Assembly: GCF_018987235.1 (NCBI RefSeq)
Contig: NZ_CP072197.1
Location: forward strand, 1,798,001-1,862,000
Source: Lactobacillus crispatus
GTDB lineage: Bacteria > Bacillota > Bacilli > Lactobacillales > Lactobacillaceae
Length of the DNA stretch: 64,000 nucleotides
Direction: 5' to 3'
In this document: positions 1 through 10,599 of the stretch, piece by piece
Layout: the number at the start of each line of letters is the position of its first letter
Numbering within the stretch: position 1 is the stretch's first letter
The notes under the pieces: model-generated
Seen by the model: the letters and a program-made list of their open reading frames with translations, nothing else
Told to the model about the DNA's origin: nothing
Databases searched by the model: none
Program-made: the position numbers and the translations under genes

Positions 1-15
1 CTCGCTGATTTTTTG

Positions 16-714
16 CTACCTAAATATCTTGGCATACATCCCCGCCTGCTTAGGCGTACTAATGTGTCGTTTCAAGAAAGTTACTAAGTCATGTTTGAAT
101 GACTTTTTACCATCCATCCAGGTTCCAGTGAATAAGTGAATCGATTTGGAGTCCTTAGAAGGATTACACAGAACTCCATCTGAATAGACATGAATGCCAT
201 CTTTTAACACTTGCTCCTGATTACCTAGCTTTAAGCCATACTTATTTACCAGCATTTCAGTAACGGAAATACTATTTACTCCCGCCATCTGATTCTTAGT
301 GTCATATTCAAAATCACGATCTTGATAATAATCCAAAATATCCTGCATAAATGGGTGGCCTTTTTCTGCACCAAAAATTGCAGCTGACAGATAATCATGG
401 TTTTCAAAACCAATAAAGGCAGAATCATTCAAAAGACTATCTAACTTATCCACGACTCTAACATCAGTATCTAAATATATCCCACCTTGTTCATAAATAG
501 CCCGTGCTCGAACATAGTCTGACACGAAGGCCCATTTTTTTGCAGCATAAGCTTGTTCAATATAACGGTTCTCATGCATATCAAAATTATCTTCATTCCA
601 CTCAATAATTTGATAATCAGGCAATTTTTTCTTCCAGGTTGCAATACATTCTTCAATTATCGGGGATTTAGGATTGTGTCCTACCCAAACATAATGAATT
701 TTTTTAGGAATCAT
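16..714 (-). CDS. GT32-family glycosyltransferase (capsule/EPS type)
   Basis: The 232-residue product has the layout of GT32 sugar transferases that build cell-surface polysaccharide repeat units. The N-terminus reads IPKKIHYVWVG, followed by the segment AFVSDYVRARAIYEQGGIYL and a DxD metal/nucleotide-sugar site (YLDTDVRV, about residues 82-88). There is no signal peptide or membrane segment, so it should work on the inner membrane face. It is the last of three closely spaced minus-strand genes (2 bp after the flippase gene), which places it in a polysaccharide operon that continues past the window start. The donor and acceptor sugars cannot be told from the sequence. Confidence 0.85.
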   Translation of the reverse strand: MIPKKIHYVWVGHNPKSPIIEECIATWKKKLPDYQIIEWNEDNFDMHENRYIEQAYAAKKWAFVSDYVRARAIYEQGGIYLDTDVRVVDKLDSLLNDSAFIGFENHDYLSAAIFGAEKGHPFMQDILDYYQDRDFEYDTKNQMAGVNSISVTEMLVNKYGLKLGNQEQVLKDGIHVYSDGVLCNPSKDSKSIHLFTGTWMDGKKSFKHDLVTFLKRHISTPKQAGMYAKIFR

Positions 715-716
715 TT

Positions 717-2147
717 TTAACCTCGCTTCAAAAAGTTCTTAATTAGCTTCACAATATCAGCATTAAAATCAAGCTTGAACAAGAACATCAATGTCAGATA
801 AATAATTAACATGACAATTGACTTAAAAGCCATATTGAAAAAGGCAGACGGAATTATATTAGGCATAAACATTCCAATAGCCAAGGTTAGCACCGCAATT
901 AACAAATACTTGGGCACGTCATGGAAAACATAACTAAATTCATAGCCATCACGTACAACCCAGAGCCGCAAAATTAAAACTACTGCTTCAGTAATTAATA
1001 TTGCAATCATAGCCCCAACTGCGCCATATGGCCTATCTAAGAGATAACTCAAGACAATTTCTAAAATTGCCCCAATAACTACTGGCACAGCATAATCCTT
1101 GTCTCGCTGGTTAGCCAAAGCAAATTGGTTAGCAAATACCCCGCCAGTCGGAATCATGATAATTGTTAAGGTAAACCAAAACATTAATGGAGTCATCGGA
1201 ACATATTTATTCCCAAAGAAAAATGGTACAAACTGTTTGGTATTTGCCATAATAATTACGGCGAACAAGGTACCCAGCATTACAGTAGCTTCCAGTGATT
1301 TTTTCATCACTATCTTTTGTGCCTTTTTTCCTTCGCTCGCCATCTTGGGCATAATAACTAGCGAAATACTGGTAATTACACCCAGGATCATATTTGAAAT
1401 TCGTTGTGAATTGTCATAAAAAGAAACCTGAGTCGAATTAGAAAACCAACCCAAAATTGGTTTATCCAGCGAAGTATAAATTTGAGTCGCAATCTGTGGA
1501 ATCATCAAAGTACCAATTGCAATTGCCGTCTGTTTAAATTTGTAAAAATGAGCAACTGGTTTTCCTACATAGCGCCGAATATCAAACCAAAAGACAAAGG
1601 AACCTAGCATTGTCGACACTGACATGATCAATAAATATTTCCACAAGTCAGCGGGTGATTTTACCCATAATAAAATTAGAACCACACTAACTAACTTTAC
1701 CGCCGTGTTTTTCAAAACAACACGACCAAAGTCAGCTAGTCCTTGAAAGAACCATGAAATATCAACCTGTGCTGAGATCAAGTATGGCACCATCAACAAG
1801 ATATAAAACCAATATTGAACGTGAAATACAGTCGCTACAAAAACCGTGACTAAAATGGTGATAATACCGGCGATTCCTTGGAAATACCATAACCCCCAGA
1901 AAGCATTGGTTAGCTCCTGCGGTGTACCATAAGTGCGCGTCCGTGAAATTGTTCGCATCCCTACATACGACACAGACAGAATACAAAAAATCATCAAGAA
2001 TTGCACCGTATTGTTCACACTGCTATAAATCCCATAAGTCTTAGGACCTAAGACACGCGATAAATACGGTACAGTAATCAGTGGCACCAATACAATAAAA
2101 ATCTGATAAACCGCATTATATAAGATGTTTAAAAATGTTTTACGCAT
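717..2147 (-). CDS. Polysaccharide flippase (Wzx/MVF-type)
   Basis: This 476-residue, very hydrophobic protein has about 12-14 predicted membrane segments and the family opening NILYNAVYQIFIVLVPLITV, followed by PYLSRVLGPKTYG, typical of Wzx-like oligosaccharide flippases in Gram-positive capsule and EPS clusters. It would move undecaprenyl-linked repeat units across the membrane. It sits between the TagF-like transferase gene (1 bp away) and the GT32 gene, so the three are probably co-transcribed. The length is normal and no defects are visible. The exact polymer is unknown. Confidence 0.88.
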   Translation of the reverse strand: MRKTFLNILYNAVYQIFIVLVPLITVPYLSRVLGPKTYGIYSSVNNTVQFLMIFCILSVSYVGMRTISRTRTYGTPQELTNAFWGLWYFQGIAGIITILVTVFVATVFHVQYWFYILLMVPYLISAQVDISWFFQGLADFGRVVLKNTAVKLVSVVLILLWVKSPADLWKYLLIMSVSTMLGSFVFWFDIRRYVGKPVAHFYKFKQTAIAIGTLMIPQIATQIYTSLDKPILGWFSNSTQVSFYDNSQRISNMILGVITSISLVIMPKMASEGKKAQKIVMKKSLEATVMLGTLFAVIIMANTKQFVPFFFGNKYVPMTPLMFWFTLTIIMIPTGGVFANQFALANQRDKDYAVPVVIGAILEIVLSYLLDRPYGAVGAMIAILITEAVVLILRLWVVRDGYEFSYVFHDVPKYLLIAVLTLAIGMFMPNIIPSAFFNMAFKSIVMLIIYLTLMFLFKLDFNADIVKLIKNFLKRG

Positions 2148-2148
2148 T

Positions 2149-3303
2149 TTAACCTCGATATTCCTGCGTCATGTACTTAAAGACGTTCTCACAATATGAA
2201 TCACCATGCACCTGGTTAGTCAAATGTAGCCAGTAAAGACGGCGATTAGCAATCTGCTGGTTATCAAGTTGATCCAGATTGCGAATTAGTTCATCCTCTG
2301 AATTAACACAGATTCCGGGAGTAATCTCAGCATATGGTCCCATTAGTAATCCGCGCGTTTTTTCATATTGCTCTAAAAAGTTAGTCACAAACACAATCGG
2401 TTTGTTCAAGTGCAAGTAATCAAAGTAGATTGACGAAAAGTCTGTCATCAAGAAATCAGTATCACCGAGCAATTCGTACAAATCATAATTATGGTCAAAC
2501 AAGTAATCATTGTTCATGAAAGAAATGTTAGAATAACTGCTCTTGAAATTGGCAAATAAACGCATTTCATAGGGATGCAATTTTACAATCAGATATTGAT
2601 GCCGCTTCTTTAATTCTGTATTTAATTTTTCAACATCAAAATCCCGAAAGGCAAAAAAGTTTCTCTCTTTGATTTTCTCCATAATGGATTTATCTTCCAA
2701 TTCATAACGAAAAGTTGGCATATAGATCCCGATCTGTGCCTGATCGTCCTCAGTTTTAAATAAGTCAGCCAACAATTGTTTCTTCGAAATTACCGGCTTA
2801 GCCAATAAATCCAAACGCGGAAAGCCCAGCTTGCGGTATTTTTTTGTCTCAATTGCCATACAAGCACTCATTAGTGATTCATATAGATCAGAGCTAGAAG
2901 CAACAATATCCGCATTCTTGTGCCACAATTTTTCGTTACGGCGATTGTCGCGTCGCTTAGTATTATTAGCCATAATTCCCATGCGCTTGAGTGGAACGCC
3001 ATGCCACAACTGGACATTAATTTGATGCTTGCGCACCTTAAATGGTTGGTGCGTTGTAATTACATATCGCGCTGCTCCGATTTTCTGCCAGGTTTTCCAC
3101 TTCAAGTGTGACGATGGCCACGGCTCAACTAATGTAACGTTATATTCAGGATGATTCAATTGCAGCCACTTGTAAAAAGCATAGCCGTTAGATCCAGACC
3201 TACCTGAACCATTCAGGATAACCACATTATTGTTTTCCATCGTGGTAAATCTAGCCAAAAAACTCATCCAAGCCAAATAAAGACGGAATAAAAAGCTTTT
3301 CAT
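2149..3303 (-). CDS. CDP-glycerol glycerophosphotransferase family protein (TagB/TagF-like)
   Basis: The 384-residue protein matches the catalytic region of the TagB/TagF polyol-phosphate polymerase family. Visible family features are LWHGVPLKRMG (about residues 100-110), MPTFR, KLHPYEMR, and FLMTDFSSIYFDYLHLNKPI near the C-terminus, the CDP-binding part. It lacks the long N-terminal extension of full TagF polymerases, so it may be a single-step transferase decorating a glycan or teichoic acid. It starts the three-gene operon of this end of the window; a strong terminator lies just upstream at 3345-3374. Confidence 0.85.
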   Translation of the reverse strand: MKSFLFRLYLAWMSFLARFTTMENNNVVILNGSGRSGSNGYAFYKWLQLNHPEYNVTLVEPWPSSHLKWKTWQKIGAARYVITTHQPFKVRKHQINVQLWHGVPLKRMGIMANNTKRRDNRRNEKLWHKNADIVASSSDLYESLMSACMAIETKKYRKLGFPRLDLLAKPVISKKQLLADLFKTEDDQAQIGIYMPTFRYELEDKSIMEKIKERNFFAFRDFDVEKLNTELKKRHQYLIVKLHPYEMRLFANFKSSYSNISFMNNDYLFDHNYDLYELLGDTDFLMTDFSSIYFDYLHLNKPIVFVTNFLEQYEKTRGLLMGPYAEITPGICVNSEDELIRNLDQLDNQQIANRRLYWLHLTNQVHGDSYCENVFKYMTQEYRG

Positions 3304-3344
3304 TAAAATACTTCCTTAAAATAGTCTAATACCTAAAGCATATA

Positions 3345-3374
3345 AAAAAAGCTTGAGCAAACTCAAGCTTTTTT
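3345..3374. terminator. Rho-independent terminator after the P-type ATPase gene
   Basis: An inverted repeat AAGCTTGAG / CTCAAGCTT with a 4-base loop is flanked by A-runs and T-runs, so it can work in both directions. It sits 18 bp after the stop of the cation ATPase gene and separates it from the polysaccharide operon. Confidence 0.85.
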
Positions 3375-3392
3375 CTTTATTTTTGTTAAACT

Positions 3393-6062
3393 TTATTCTT
3401 TACCCATTTTTCTCTGGCAGAATTTAACAATTTCAACAATCAAAACCATCAAAATTCCGGCAATTAAAATGACTAACCACTGTGGTCCATCAAGTTCAGT
3501 CACATCAAAGAACTTAGTCATAAATGGCAATTCTACCGCTGCCATAATTACAGCAGCAATGATAATTGCACCATTGAACCACTTGTTAGAAAAAGTATGC
3601 GGTCTAAAAATCGACTGATGTACATACTTGGAATTAATTGCATGGAACAGCTGAATCAAGCCCAAAGTCAAGAAGGCCATTGTCAATGCATCCCCATGTT
3701 GCAACGATGGATCACCCACATGTGGACCGACATGCAAACCAATTTGGTATGCACCTAAAACTAAAATTCCTTCCAAAATTCCTTGGTAAATAATTGAACT
3801 GGCAACACCACCGCTAAAGAAGTTAGACTTCTTACCACGCGGCTTGCGCTTCATAATTCCAGCTTCCACTGGTTCAACACCTAAAGCAATAGCTGGCAAA
3901 GTATCCGTTACCAAGTTGATCCACAAGAGCTGCACAGGAGCTAAGATATCCCAACCTAGCATTGTCATCATGAAAACTGTTAATACTTCACCCACGTTAC
4001 AACTCATTAAATATAGAATGGCCTTTTGGATATTACTGAAGACCTTGCGTCCTTGCTTTACTGCTTCAACGATCGTGGCAAAGTTATCATCAGCCAAAAC
4101 CATATCGCTGGCTCCTTTAGAAACTTCGGTCCCAGTAATTCCCATGCCAATTCCGATATCAGCTTGCTTCAAACTTGGAGCATCGTTTACCCCATCACCA
4201 GTCATTGCAACAATCTTGTCATTAGCCTGCCAAGCCTTGACAATTCTAACCTTGTGCTCTGGTGAAACACGAGCATAAACGCTGTAGTCACCAACATGCT
4301 GTTTGAAATATTCATCATCTAGTTTATCAAGTTCAGCCCCAGTTAAAACGCGGCTATCCTGACCTTTTTCAATAATACCTAGGCGTTCCGCAATTGCTTG
4401 AGCAGTTGTTTGGTGATCACCAGTAATCATTACTGTTCTAATACCAGCACTCTTTGCTTCAGCCACGGCCGCTTTAGCTTCACCACGTTCTGGATCAATC
4501 ATTCCGACTAACCCAGCAAAAATTAAATCTTGTTCAACATTATCAGTTGTTGGATCGGTGTACAATTGGTCGACTTTCTTATAAGCAAGCCCTAAGACAC
4601 GTAAAGCTTGTTGTGCCATCTGCTTGTTTTGCGCTAAAATATTTTGCTTCTGCTTATCTGTGATCGGCTCTACTTGACCACCATTTTCAATCCTAGTTAC
4701 TCGCTGTAACAACATATCTGGTGCGCCTTTGACCGCTACAAAGTATTGCTCGCCATCTTTATTAACAGTACTCATCAATTTCCGTTCTGAATCAAAAGGC
4801 ACTTCTTGAATTCGTTTGTATTTTTCAAGCAAGTCAGTTACATCAATGTTTTGATCAAAAGCAAATTGAATCAGGGCGGTCTCTGTTGGGTCACCCAATA
4901 AGTCTCCGCCATTTTCAATCTTAGTATCATTAGCCAAAGTCATTGCCAATAAAGCTGGGTTATTTTCGCTAATACTTTCACTATTATCATGTAATTTTTT
5001 ATCATAGAAGACCTTTTCAACTGTCATCCGGTTCTGGGTCAACGTACCAGTCTTATCAGAACAAATAATGTCTGTAGCACCCAATGTCTCAACAGCAGGC
5101 AATTTACGGACAATCGCCTTATGTTTGGCCATCGTTTGCGTACCTAGTGCCAAAATAATCGTTACAATTGCTGGCAAGCCTTCCGGAATTGCAGCTACAG
5201 CCAAGGAAACGGCAACCAAGAACATGTTAATCATTAAAGTAGAGTTACGCTCTGCTGGATCAGCCTTGAGCACTCCTACGATAAAGACAATCACGCAGAT
5301 TGCCAAAATCATGATGGTTAGGGTCTTTCCCAGTTGATTCAAGTTTCGCTTTAACGGTGTATCAGTTTCATCAGCATTGTTCAACATTGTAGCGATTTTA
5401 CCAACTTCGGTGTGCATTCCCGTACTAGTTACGATTCCTTCAGCACGACCATAGGTCACATTAGTATTGGAATAAGCCATATTTACGCGGTCAGCTAAAG
5501 CAATGTCTTCACCTTCTAAAGTTTCTGCATGCTTTTCAACTGGAACTGATTCACCGGTTAACGCTGATTCCTCAATCTTCAAGCTGTGGGCTTGATTCAA
5601 GCGTAAGTCAGCAGGAACCACATCCCCAGCTTCTAGTAAAACTACATCTCCAGGAACCAATTCTGTGCTTGGAATAGTAACGATTGTATCATCACGGCGC
5701 ACATGCGCATCCGGCGTAGCCATTTCCTTCAAAGCATCAATCGCAGCTTCGGAACGTGCTTCTTGAAAGACGCCTAAAATTGCGTTCAAAATGACCACAA
5801 TCATAATAATTGCGGCATCAGTCCACTCATGAGCTAATACCCCAGACAAAATCGCGGCAATGATCAAAACAATAATCATAAAGTCTTTGAACTGATCAAT
5901 AAAACGCATGAACATGCTTTGCTTTTTCTTGGAAGCAAGTGCATTAGGTCCATACTTTTCTAACCTAACTTTAGCATCGCTAGCACTTAACCCATCTTTG
6001 ACAGACGTGTTCAGGTCTTTTTCAGTGTCGGGAATTGACTCGACATAGTATTTCTTAGCCAT
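3393..6062 (-). CDS. Cation-transporting P-type ATPase (P2A, Ca/Mn type)
   Basis: An 889-residue P-type ATPase. The actuator motif LTGES, the phosphorylation site ICSDKTGTLT and the hinge MTGDGVND are all intact, with four N-terminal and six C-terminal membrane segments as in PMR1/SERCA-like pumps. I start it at MAKKYY (6062) and not at the upstream ATG, because GGAGAGG sits just before it. The 5' leader looks like a yybP-ykoY manganese riboswitch with a terminator hairpin, so the likely job is Mn2+ (or Ca2+) export when Mn is high, as for L. lactis YoaB. The metal assignment rests on that leader. Confidence 0.92.
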   Translation of the reverse strand: MAKKYYVESIPDTEKDLNTSVKDGLSASDAKVRLEKYGPNALASKKKQSMFMRFIDQFKDFMIIVLIIAAILSGVLAHEWTDAAIIMIVVILNAILGVFQEARSEAAIDALKEMATPDAHVRRDDTIVTIPSTELVPGDVVLLEAGDVVPADLRLNQAHSLKIEESALTGESVPVEKHAETLEGEDIALADRVNMAYSNTNVTYGRAEGIVTSTGMHTEVGKIATMLNNADETDTPLKRNLNQLGKTLTIMILAICVIVFIVGVLKADPAERNSTLMINMFLVAVSLAVAAIPEGLPAIVTIILALGTQTMAKHKAIVRKLPAVETLGATDIICSDKTGTLTQNRMTVEKVFYDKKLHDNSESISENNPALLAMTLANDTKIENGGDLLGDPTETALIQFAFDQNIDVTDLLEKYKRIQEVPFDSERKLMSTVNKDGEQYFVAVKGAPDMLLQRVTRIENGGQVEPITDKQKQNILAQNKQMAQQALRVLGLAYKKVDQLYTDPTTDNVEQDLIFAGLVGMIDPERGEAKAAVAEAKSAGIRTVMITGDHQTTAQAIAERLGIIEKGQDSRVLTGAELDKLDDEYFKQHVGDYSVYARVSPEHKVRIVKAWQANDKIVAMTGDGVNDAPSLKQADIGIGMGITGTEVSKGASDMVLADDNFATIVEAVKQGRKVFSNIQKAILYLMSCNVGEVLTVFMMTMLGWDILAPVQLLWINLVTDTLPAIALGVEPVEAGIMKRKPRGKKSNFFSGGVASSIIYQGILEGILVLGAYQIGLHVGPHVGDPSLQHGDALTMAFLTLGLIQLFHAINSKYVHQSIFRPHTFSNKWFNGAIIIAAVIMAAVELPFMTKFFDVTELDGPQWLVILIAGILMVLIVEIVKFCQRKMGKE

Positions 6063-6085
6063 TTTTCCTCTCCTCAAAATAAAAA

Positions 6086-6205
6086 GAGACTTACATGCTT
6101 GTAGCACATAAGTCTCACAAATTAAGATAAATCCAGAAGTATCTTACTTCGGCTGTTGGATTCATCGCAAGCAATTGCTGTTACTCCCTTATGACAAGCT
6201 AATTA
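6086..6205 (-). promoter_or_regulatory. yybP-ykoY (manganese) riboswitch with terminator
   Basis: Read on the minus strand, the leader of the ATPase gene carries AAGGGAGTAACAGC, then ATCCAACAGCCG and later TGTGAGACTT, which resemble the conserved loops and closing strand of the yybP-ykoY aptamer. It ends in a strong hairpin GAGACTTA / TAAGTCTC followed by TTTTTATTTT (6086-6116, then the T-run), only about 20 bases before the ribosome site. Placement before a P-type cation ATPase fits the known targets of this class. No covariance search was possible, so the class call is by eye. Confidence 0.75.
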
Positions 6206-6247
6206 TAAGCAAAATTTTAGCTATCTACAAGTTTTAGCGAATTGCTT

Positions 6248-7078
6248 TTACTTTTTATAAAAGTCATCAAAGACAGTAACCGGCAAATGACGCTTGTGTT
6301 TACTCTTATTCCATAATTTTTCAATTTGATCAGCTGCCTTATCTGATACTTCCTTACCCTCAAGGTAATCATCAATCTCTTGGTAAGTTACACCGAGGGC
6401 AACTTCATCTGGCAAATCTGGCTTTTCTTCTTCAAGGTCTGCGGTTGGAGCCTTTTCATATAAATGCTTAGGACAACCTAATTCCTTAAGCAAAGCCTTG
6501 CCTTGACGCTTGTCCAAACGGAACAATGGCGTCAAATCAGCGGCACCATCACCAAACTTAGTGTAAAAGCCACTAAAGTTTTCTGCAGCATGGTCGGTAC
6601 CAACAACGGCACCCTTATTAGCACCAGCGATGGCATATTGAACTACCATTCTTTGCCGCGCCTTAATATTGCCTTTGTTAAAGTCAGTAATCTTTTGACC
6701 AGTTGCTTCTACAACCTTCACCATAGCATCAACTGGTTCCTTAATATTAACAATTAAATCCTGATCTGGCTTTTGAAAAGCGACTGCATCTGCGGCATCT
6801 TGGGCATCTGCTTGAACGCCATAAGGCAAACGAACAGCGATAAATTGATAAGAATCATCGCCAGTTTCCTCACGCATTTCTTCAATTGCCATTTGACACA
6901 ATTTACCAGTCAAAGTGGAATCTTGACCACCAGAAATACCTAAGACGTATGACTTAAGAAATGGATTAGCCTTTAAATAATCTTTCAAAAAATCAATTGA
7001 ACGTCTAATTTCTTTTTTAGGGTCAATTTCTGGTAAAACATGTTCATAAGCGATAATTTCTTTTTGTAATTCTCTCAT
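6248..7078 (-). CDS. nadE: NAD synthetase (ammonia-dependent)
   Basis: The 276-residue enzyme adenylates nicotinate adenine dinucleotide and amidates it with ammonia to give NAD+. The PP-loop signature GISGGQDST (about residues 47-55) and the [23 protein letters not shown] block are intact; no glutaminase domain is present. Its ATG overlaps the stop codon region of pncB by 4 bp, so the two salvage enzymes are translationally coupled in one operon. Confidence 0.95.
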   Translation of the reverse strand: MRELQKEIIAYEHVLPEIDPKKEIRRSIDFLKDYLKANPFLKSYVLGISGGQDSTLTGKLCQMAIEEMREETGDDSYQFIAVRLPYGVQADAQDAADAVAFQKPDQDLIVNIKEPVDAMVKVVEATGQKITDFNKGNIKARQRMVVQYAIAGANKGAVVGTDHAAENFSGFYTKFGDGAADLTPLFRLDKRQGKALLKELGCPKHLYEKAPTADLEEEKPDLPDEVALGVTYQEIDDYLEGKEVSDKAADQIEKLWNKSKHKRHLPVTVFDDFYKK

Positions 7079-8571
7079 CGACCAATGCTTCTTTCTCTAA
7101 TTTTACGCCGAATGTCTTGAATCAAATCCATCTTGGATTCGTATAAGTTTTGTGATAAATCCACTGGATATTCCTGCGGATTCAGGCTACGCTTATATTC
7201 ATCCCATAAACCATCAAGGTTGTCAGCACAGAATTTTTTAATTTCATCAAGACTAGGTTGATCATAAACTAATTTTCCATCTTTAAAAATATCATGTAAA
7301 AGTGGAATAGCAGTGTAATCAGTTACCACCTTATTAATATAGTTATATTGTGGGTGGAACATGAAGAGCGCGTCAAATTTGCGTGGATCTTCATTATACC
7401 GAGATACCCAGTCACCTTCATTTTTCTTAGCAGTGTTTGCGCTAATCCGCCATACTTGTTTTTTACCTGGGGTGGAAACTTTGATGGCATTTGAAGAAAT
7501 CTTCAATGTATCCCGCATGGCGCCTAATTCATCTTCCATGGCAACCAACTTGTAAACAACACCAAGGGCTGGTTGATCATAAGCAGTGATATACTTGGTC
7601 CCAATGCCCCAGACATCAATTTTAGCGCCTTGCATCTTTAAGTTAGTAATGGTGTTTTCATCAAGGTCATTTGAAGCAAAAATCTTGGCATCTGGATAGC
7701 CAGCATCGTCTAACTCCTTACGAACTTGCTTAGAAATGTAAGCCATATCCCCAGAGTCAATTCGTACGCCCAAGAAGTTAATCTTGTCGCCCATTTCATT
7801 AGCCACCTTGATAGCATTAGGCACACCACTACGGACAGTATCGTAAGTGTCAACCAAGAAAACACAATTATTATGTGTTTCCGCATATGCCTTAAATGCG
7901 TCATATTCACTGCCAAATGCTTCAACTAAAGCATGAGCATGAGTCCCTGAAATAGGAATACCAAACAATTTACCAGCACGAACATTACTAGTTGAATCAA
8001 AGCCGCCAATATAAGCAGCTCGAGCACCCCAAATGGCCGCATCGGTTTCTTGCGCACGACGAGAGCCAAACTCCATTAGACCATCATCTTTAACAGCTAA
8101 CTTGATTCTAGCAGCTTTAGTTGCCAATAAAGTTTGGAAGTTAATAATATTTAAAATAGCAGTTTCAACTAACTGACACTGGGCAAGTGGACCTTCAACT
8201 TGCAAAATTGGTTCGTTAGCAAAAACCAGCTCGCCTTCCTTCATTGAACGAATAGTGAGCTTTAATTTTAGATTGCGTAAATAATCAATAAAGTCATCAT
8301 CGTAACCTTCATTTTCTTTCAAATATTGCAGGTCACTTTCGGTAAACTTTAAATTCTTTAAATAGTTAATGATGTGTTCCAAACCAGCATAAACAGCATA
8401 ACCGTTGCCGAATGGTTCCCTGCGGTAAAAACTTTCAAAAACGGCATTGCGATCAGCAATCCCTTTCTTGAAATAGGTATACATCATATTAATTTCGTAT
8501 AAATCAGTGTGTAAAGCCAACGAATCGTCTTTGGCTAATTCTGGATAAAACATTGCTTCTCTTTCTGTCAT
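7075..8571 (-). CDS. pncB: Nicotinate phosphoribosyltransferase
   Basis: The 498-residue protein converts nicotinate and PRPP to nicotinate mononucleotide, the first step of NAD salvage from niacin, which lactobacilli need from outside. Diagnostic segments are [18 protein letters not shown] at the N-terminus, EFGSRRAQ, and [13 protein letters not shown] with the histidine phosphorylated in the family. The first ATG (8571) has no clear ribosome site; a second at 8553 (MFYPEL) follows AGAAAGAGAAG and may be the true start. It overlaps nadE. Confidence 0.93.
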   Translation of the reverse strand: MTEREAMFYPELAKDDSLALHTDLYEINMMYTYFKKGIADRNAVFESFYRREPFGNGYAVYAGLEHIINYLKNLKFTESDLQYLKENEGYDDDFIDYLRNLKLKLTIRSMKEGELVFANEPILQVEGPLAQCQLVETAILNIINFQTLLATKAARIKLAVKDDGLMEFGSRRAQETDAAIWGARAAYIGGFDSTSNVRAGKLFGIPISGTHAHALVEAFGSEYDAFKAYAETHNNCVFLVDTYDTVRSGVPNAIKVANEMGDKINFLGVRIDSGDMAYISKQVRKELDDAGYPDAKIFASNDLDENTITNLKMQGAKIDVWGIGTKYITAYDQPALGVVYKLVAMEDELGAMRDTLKISSNAIKVSTPGKKQVWRISANTAKKNEGDWVSRYNEDPRKFDALFMFHPQYNYINKVVTDYTAIPLLHDIFKDGKLVYDQPSLDEIKKFCADNLDGLWDEYKRSLNPQEYPVDLSQNLYESKMDLIQDIRRKIRERSIGR

Positions 8572-8639
8572 TAAAAATTAACAATTTCGTTTTTCATTAT
8601 ACAGCCATTACAGTCCATTGGCTATTCTCAAAACTATTT

Positions 8640-9731
8640 TTACCTCAAAGTCAGATACACTTTTTCAATTGAGTCCAGTTGATTTTTAATAGAAAAATGC
8701 TCTTCCGCATACCGCTTTTCTGTATTAGCCATCTGGCGTAACTCTTCATGGGTTTTATTAACGGCCAGATTAATCTCTTTAGCAATTGAATCAATGTCTC
8801 CCGTTTTAGCAATGAAACCATATTCGGGTCCTGGAATCATTTTATGAATATCACCTACATCTGTGGACAAAATAGGGATTAAATTGTCTGTTGCCTCTAA
8901 AAGCACAAGTGGAAAACTCTCTGAATATGAAGTTAAGACGGCTAGATCAATTCGCTTATATAATCCGCTCAATTGGTGTTGAGTCATAAAACCGTGAAAA
9001 GTTACTTGTGGTGCCATGTCCAATTGCCGCGTCAAGGCCTTCAATGCTTCAAGCTGACTACCATCACCCGCGATATGCAGACGAATATGCTGATCATCTA
9101 ATTTTTTCACAGCTTTTAAGAGCAATTCTTGTCCTTTAACCTTTTCCGTACGAGCAACGTTAATAATATTAAAATAGGTATGTTCATATTTAGCTGGAAT
9201 TTCACTATCACTGTGGAAAAAGATGCCATTATAGATGACATGTACCTTGTTTTTATTCACATGTGCGCGATTAATTAGTAGCTTGGCAAAACGCTGAGTT
9301 ACTACGAAAATACAATCAGCTTTTCTCAACGCACGTAAATTAAGTTTAGTAAAAATATTGCCAATGATTCCCCTACCTTCAAAGTCTAGATAAGGATCTG
9401 AATGTACAGTAATACACCAAGTTGCACGAATTCGCTTGTGAATCAAAGATAAAAATAAGTTGGCACGCGCACCATGAGTATGCACAATATCATAGTGCCC
9501 CTCATTGATAAACTTAGTCAGTCTACCTAAACTGCCTAAGTCATAACGACTATTAGCTCCTAGCACATGTGTAGTAATCCCAGCCGCTCTTGCTGCTTGT
9601 GCTACTGGTCCTTCTGCCAGCGTTAATAATTCAAAATCTTTGCCTTCATTTTTGGTTTCAGTTAACAAATTAACAATATGTGATAAACCGCCGCCATTTT
9701 CTAAACCAGCATTTACATGCAAAACCTTCAT
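8640..9731 (-). CDS. GT4-family glycosyltransferase
   Basis: A 363-residue GT-B fold transferase. It opens with MKVLHVNAGLENGGG and has the GT4 C-terminal pattern (IAGDGSQ, VTFHGF, then SYSESFPLVLLEA with the donor-binding glutamate). I choose the start at 9731, since the longer frame begins inside tagA. It probably adds a sugar to a wall or exopolysaccharide acceptor; the preceding tagA gene (10 bp away) suggests wall teichoic acid or a related polymer. Sugar specificity is not readable. Confidence 0.85.
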   Translation of the reverse strand: MKVLHVNAGLENGGGLSHIVNLLTETKNEGKDFELLTLAEGPVAQAARAAGITTHVLGANSRYDLGSLGRLTKFINEGHYDIVHTHGARANLFLSLIHKRIRATWCITVHSDPYLDFEGRGIIGNIFTKLNLRALRKADCIFVVTQRFAKLLINRAHVNKNKVHVIYNGIFFHSDSEIPAKYEHTYFNIINVARTEKVKGQELLLKAVKKLDDQHIRLHIAGDGSQLEALKALTRQLDMAPQVTFHGFMTQHQLSGLYKRIDLAVLTSYSESFPLVLLEATDNLIPILSTDVGDIHKMIPGPEYGFIAKTGDIDSIAKEINLAVNKTHEELRQMANTEKRYAEEHFSIKNQLDSIEKVYLTLR

Positions 9732-9741
9732 CTTAGTAAAA

Positions 9742-10473
9742 TTATTTTCCCTTCTTTTTTGACTGTTTAACTCGCACAACAAACTGTGGCAAAACTAACA
9801 TCCGCTTAAATCTGCTAGGATTAGTAATCAAGCGATAAAACCACTCTAAATGCGTCTTTTGAAAAGCTTCTGGTGCTCTTTTAACGATACCTGAAAAGAC
9901 ATCAAAACTGCCACCCACACCCATCATCAAAGCTGGTGTTTCGTTCTTACGTAAGATTGATAGTAGTTTTTCTTGCTTAGGAAAACCTAATGCTGCAAAA
10001 ACCATATCGGGTTGTGCCTTCTGAATGCGCCGTGCCACTAGTTCCAAATCTTCAGTAAAGTAGCCGTCTTCTGCACCAACTAGATTAATATTTGAGTATT
10101 CCTTAGCAATTTTGCTTTGTACTGCATGAATTACTTGTGGCTTAGCTCCAATTAAGTAAACTCGGCTACCACGATCGTTAGCAACATCCATCAGCCAAGT
10201 AAACAAATCATATCCAGTCACCCGCTCAGGTAACGGCTGCTTAAGCATTTTAGCTGCTTTTACAATGCCAATCCCGTCAGCAGTAATATAATCGGGATCA
10301 TTTTTTAGAATTTTCATAAATTCAGGATTCTCGTTTGCCGCCATCACAATCTCCGGATTAGCGGTCACAACAAAGGTCGACAGGTGATTATTTAGTCGAT
10401 TAATAAATTCATTTTGGAATTGGTTAAAAGTTTTATTATCAAAATCAACACCTAAAATATTAACTTTGCTCAT
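9742..10473 (-). CDS. tagA: WecG/TagA/CpsF glycosyltransferase (ManNAc transferase type)
   Basis: The 243-residue protein carries the GT26 pattern: TANPEIVMAA, the catalytic-site segment YITADGIGIVKAAKML, and LGFPKQEKLL. TagA adds N-acetylmannosamine to undecaprenyl-PP-GlcNAc, the committed step of teichoic acid linkage-unit synthesis. The ATG at 10473 follows GAGGTG at good spacing; an upstream GTG at 10479 is possible. It is divergent from tagD, which supplies CDP-glycerol for the same polymer, and this supports the assignment. Confidence 0.88.
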   Translation of the reverse strand: MSKVNILGVDFDNKTFNQFQNEFINRLNNHLSTFVVTANPEIVMAANENPEFMKILKNDPDYITADGIGIVKAAKMLKQPLPERVTGYDLFTWLMDVANDRGSRVYLIGAKPQVIHAVQSKIAKEYSNINLVGAEDGYFTEDLELVARRIQKAQPDMVFAALGFPKQEKLLSILRKNETPALMMGVGGSFDVFSGIVKRAPEAFQKTHLEWFYRLITNPSRFKRMLVLPQFVVRVKQSKKKGK

Positions 10474-10599
10474 TTTCACACCTCATGCGTTTTCTTATCT
10501 AGTTTCTATTCTACCATTCCGACACGCAAGTACGAGAAACATGTTCAAGTTTTATATTTTATTCAAACATGATAAGATTGTTTTAATAAAGGAGAAAAA

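Noticed and set aside
9732..9782. Upstream extension of the GT4 gene
   Set aside because: It overlaps the tagA coding sequence; the start at MKVLHVNAG fits the family.
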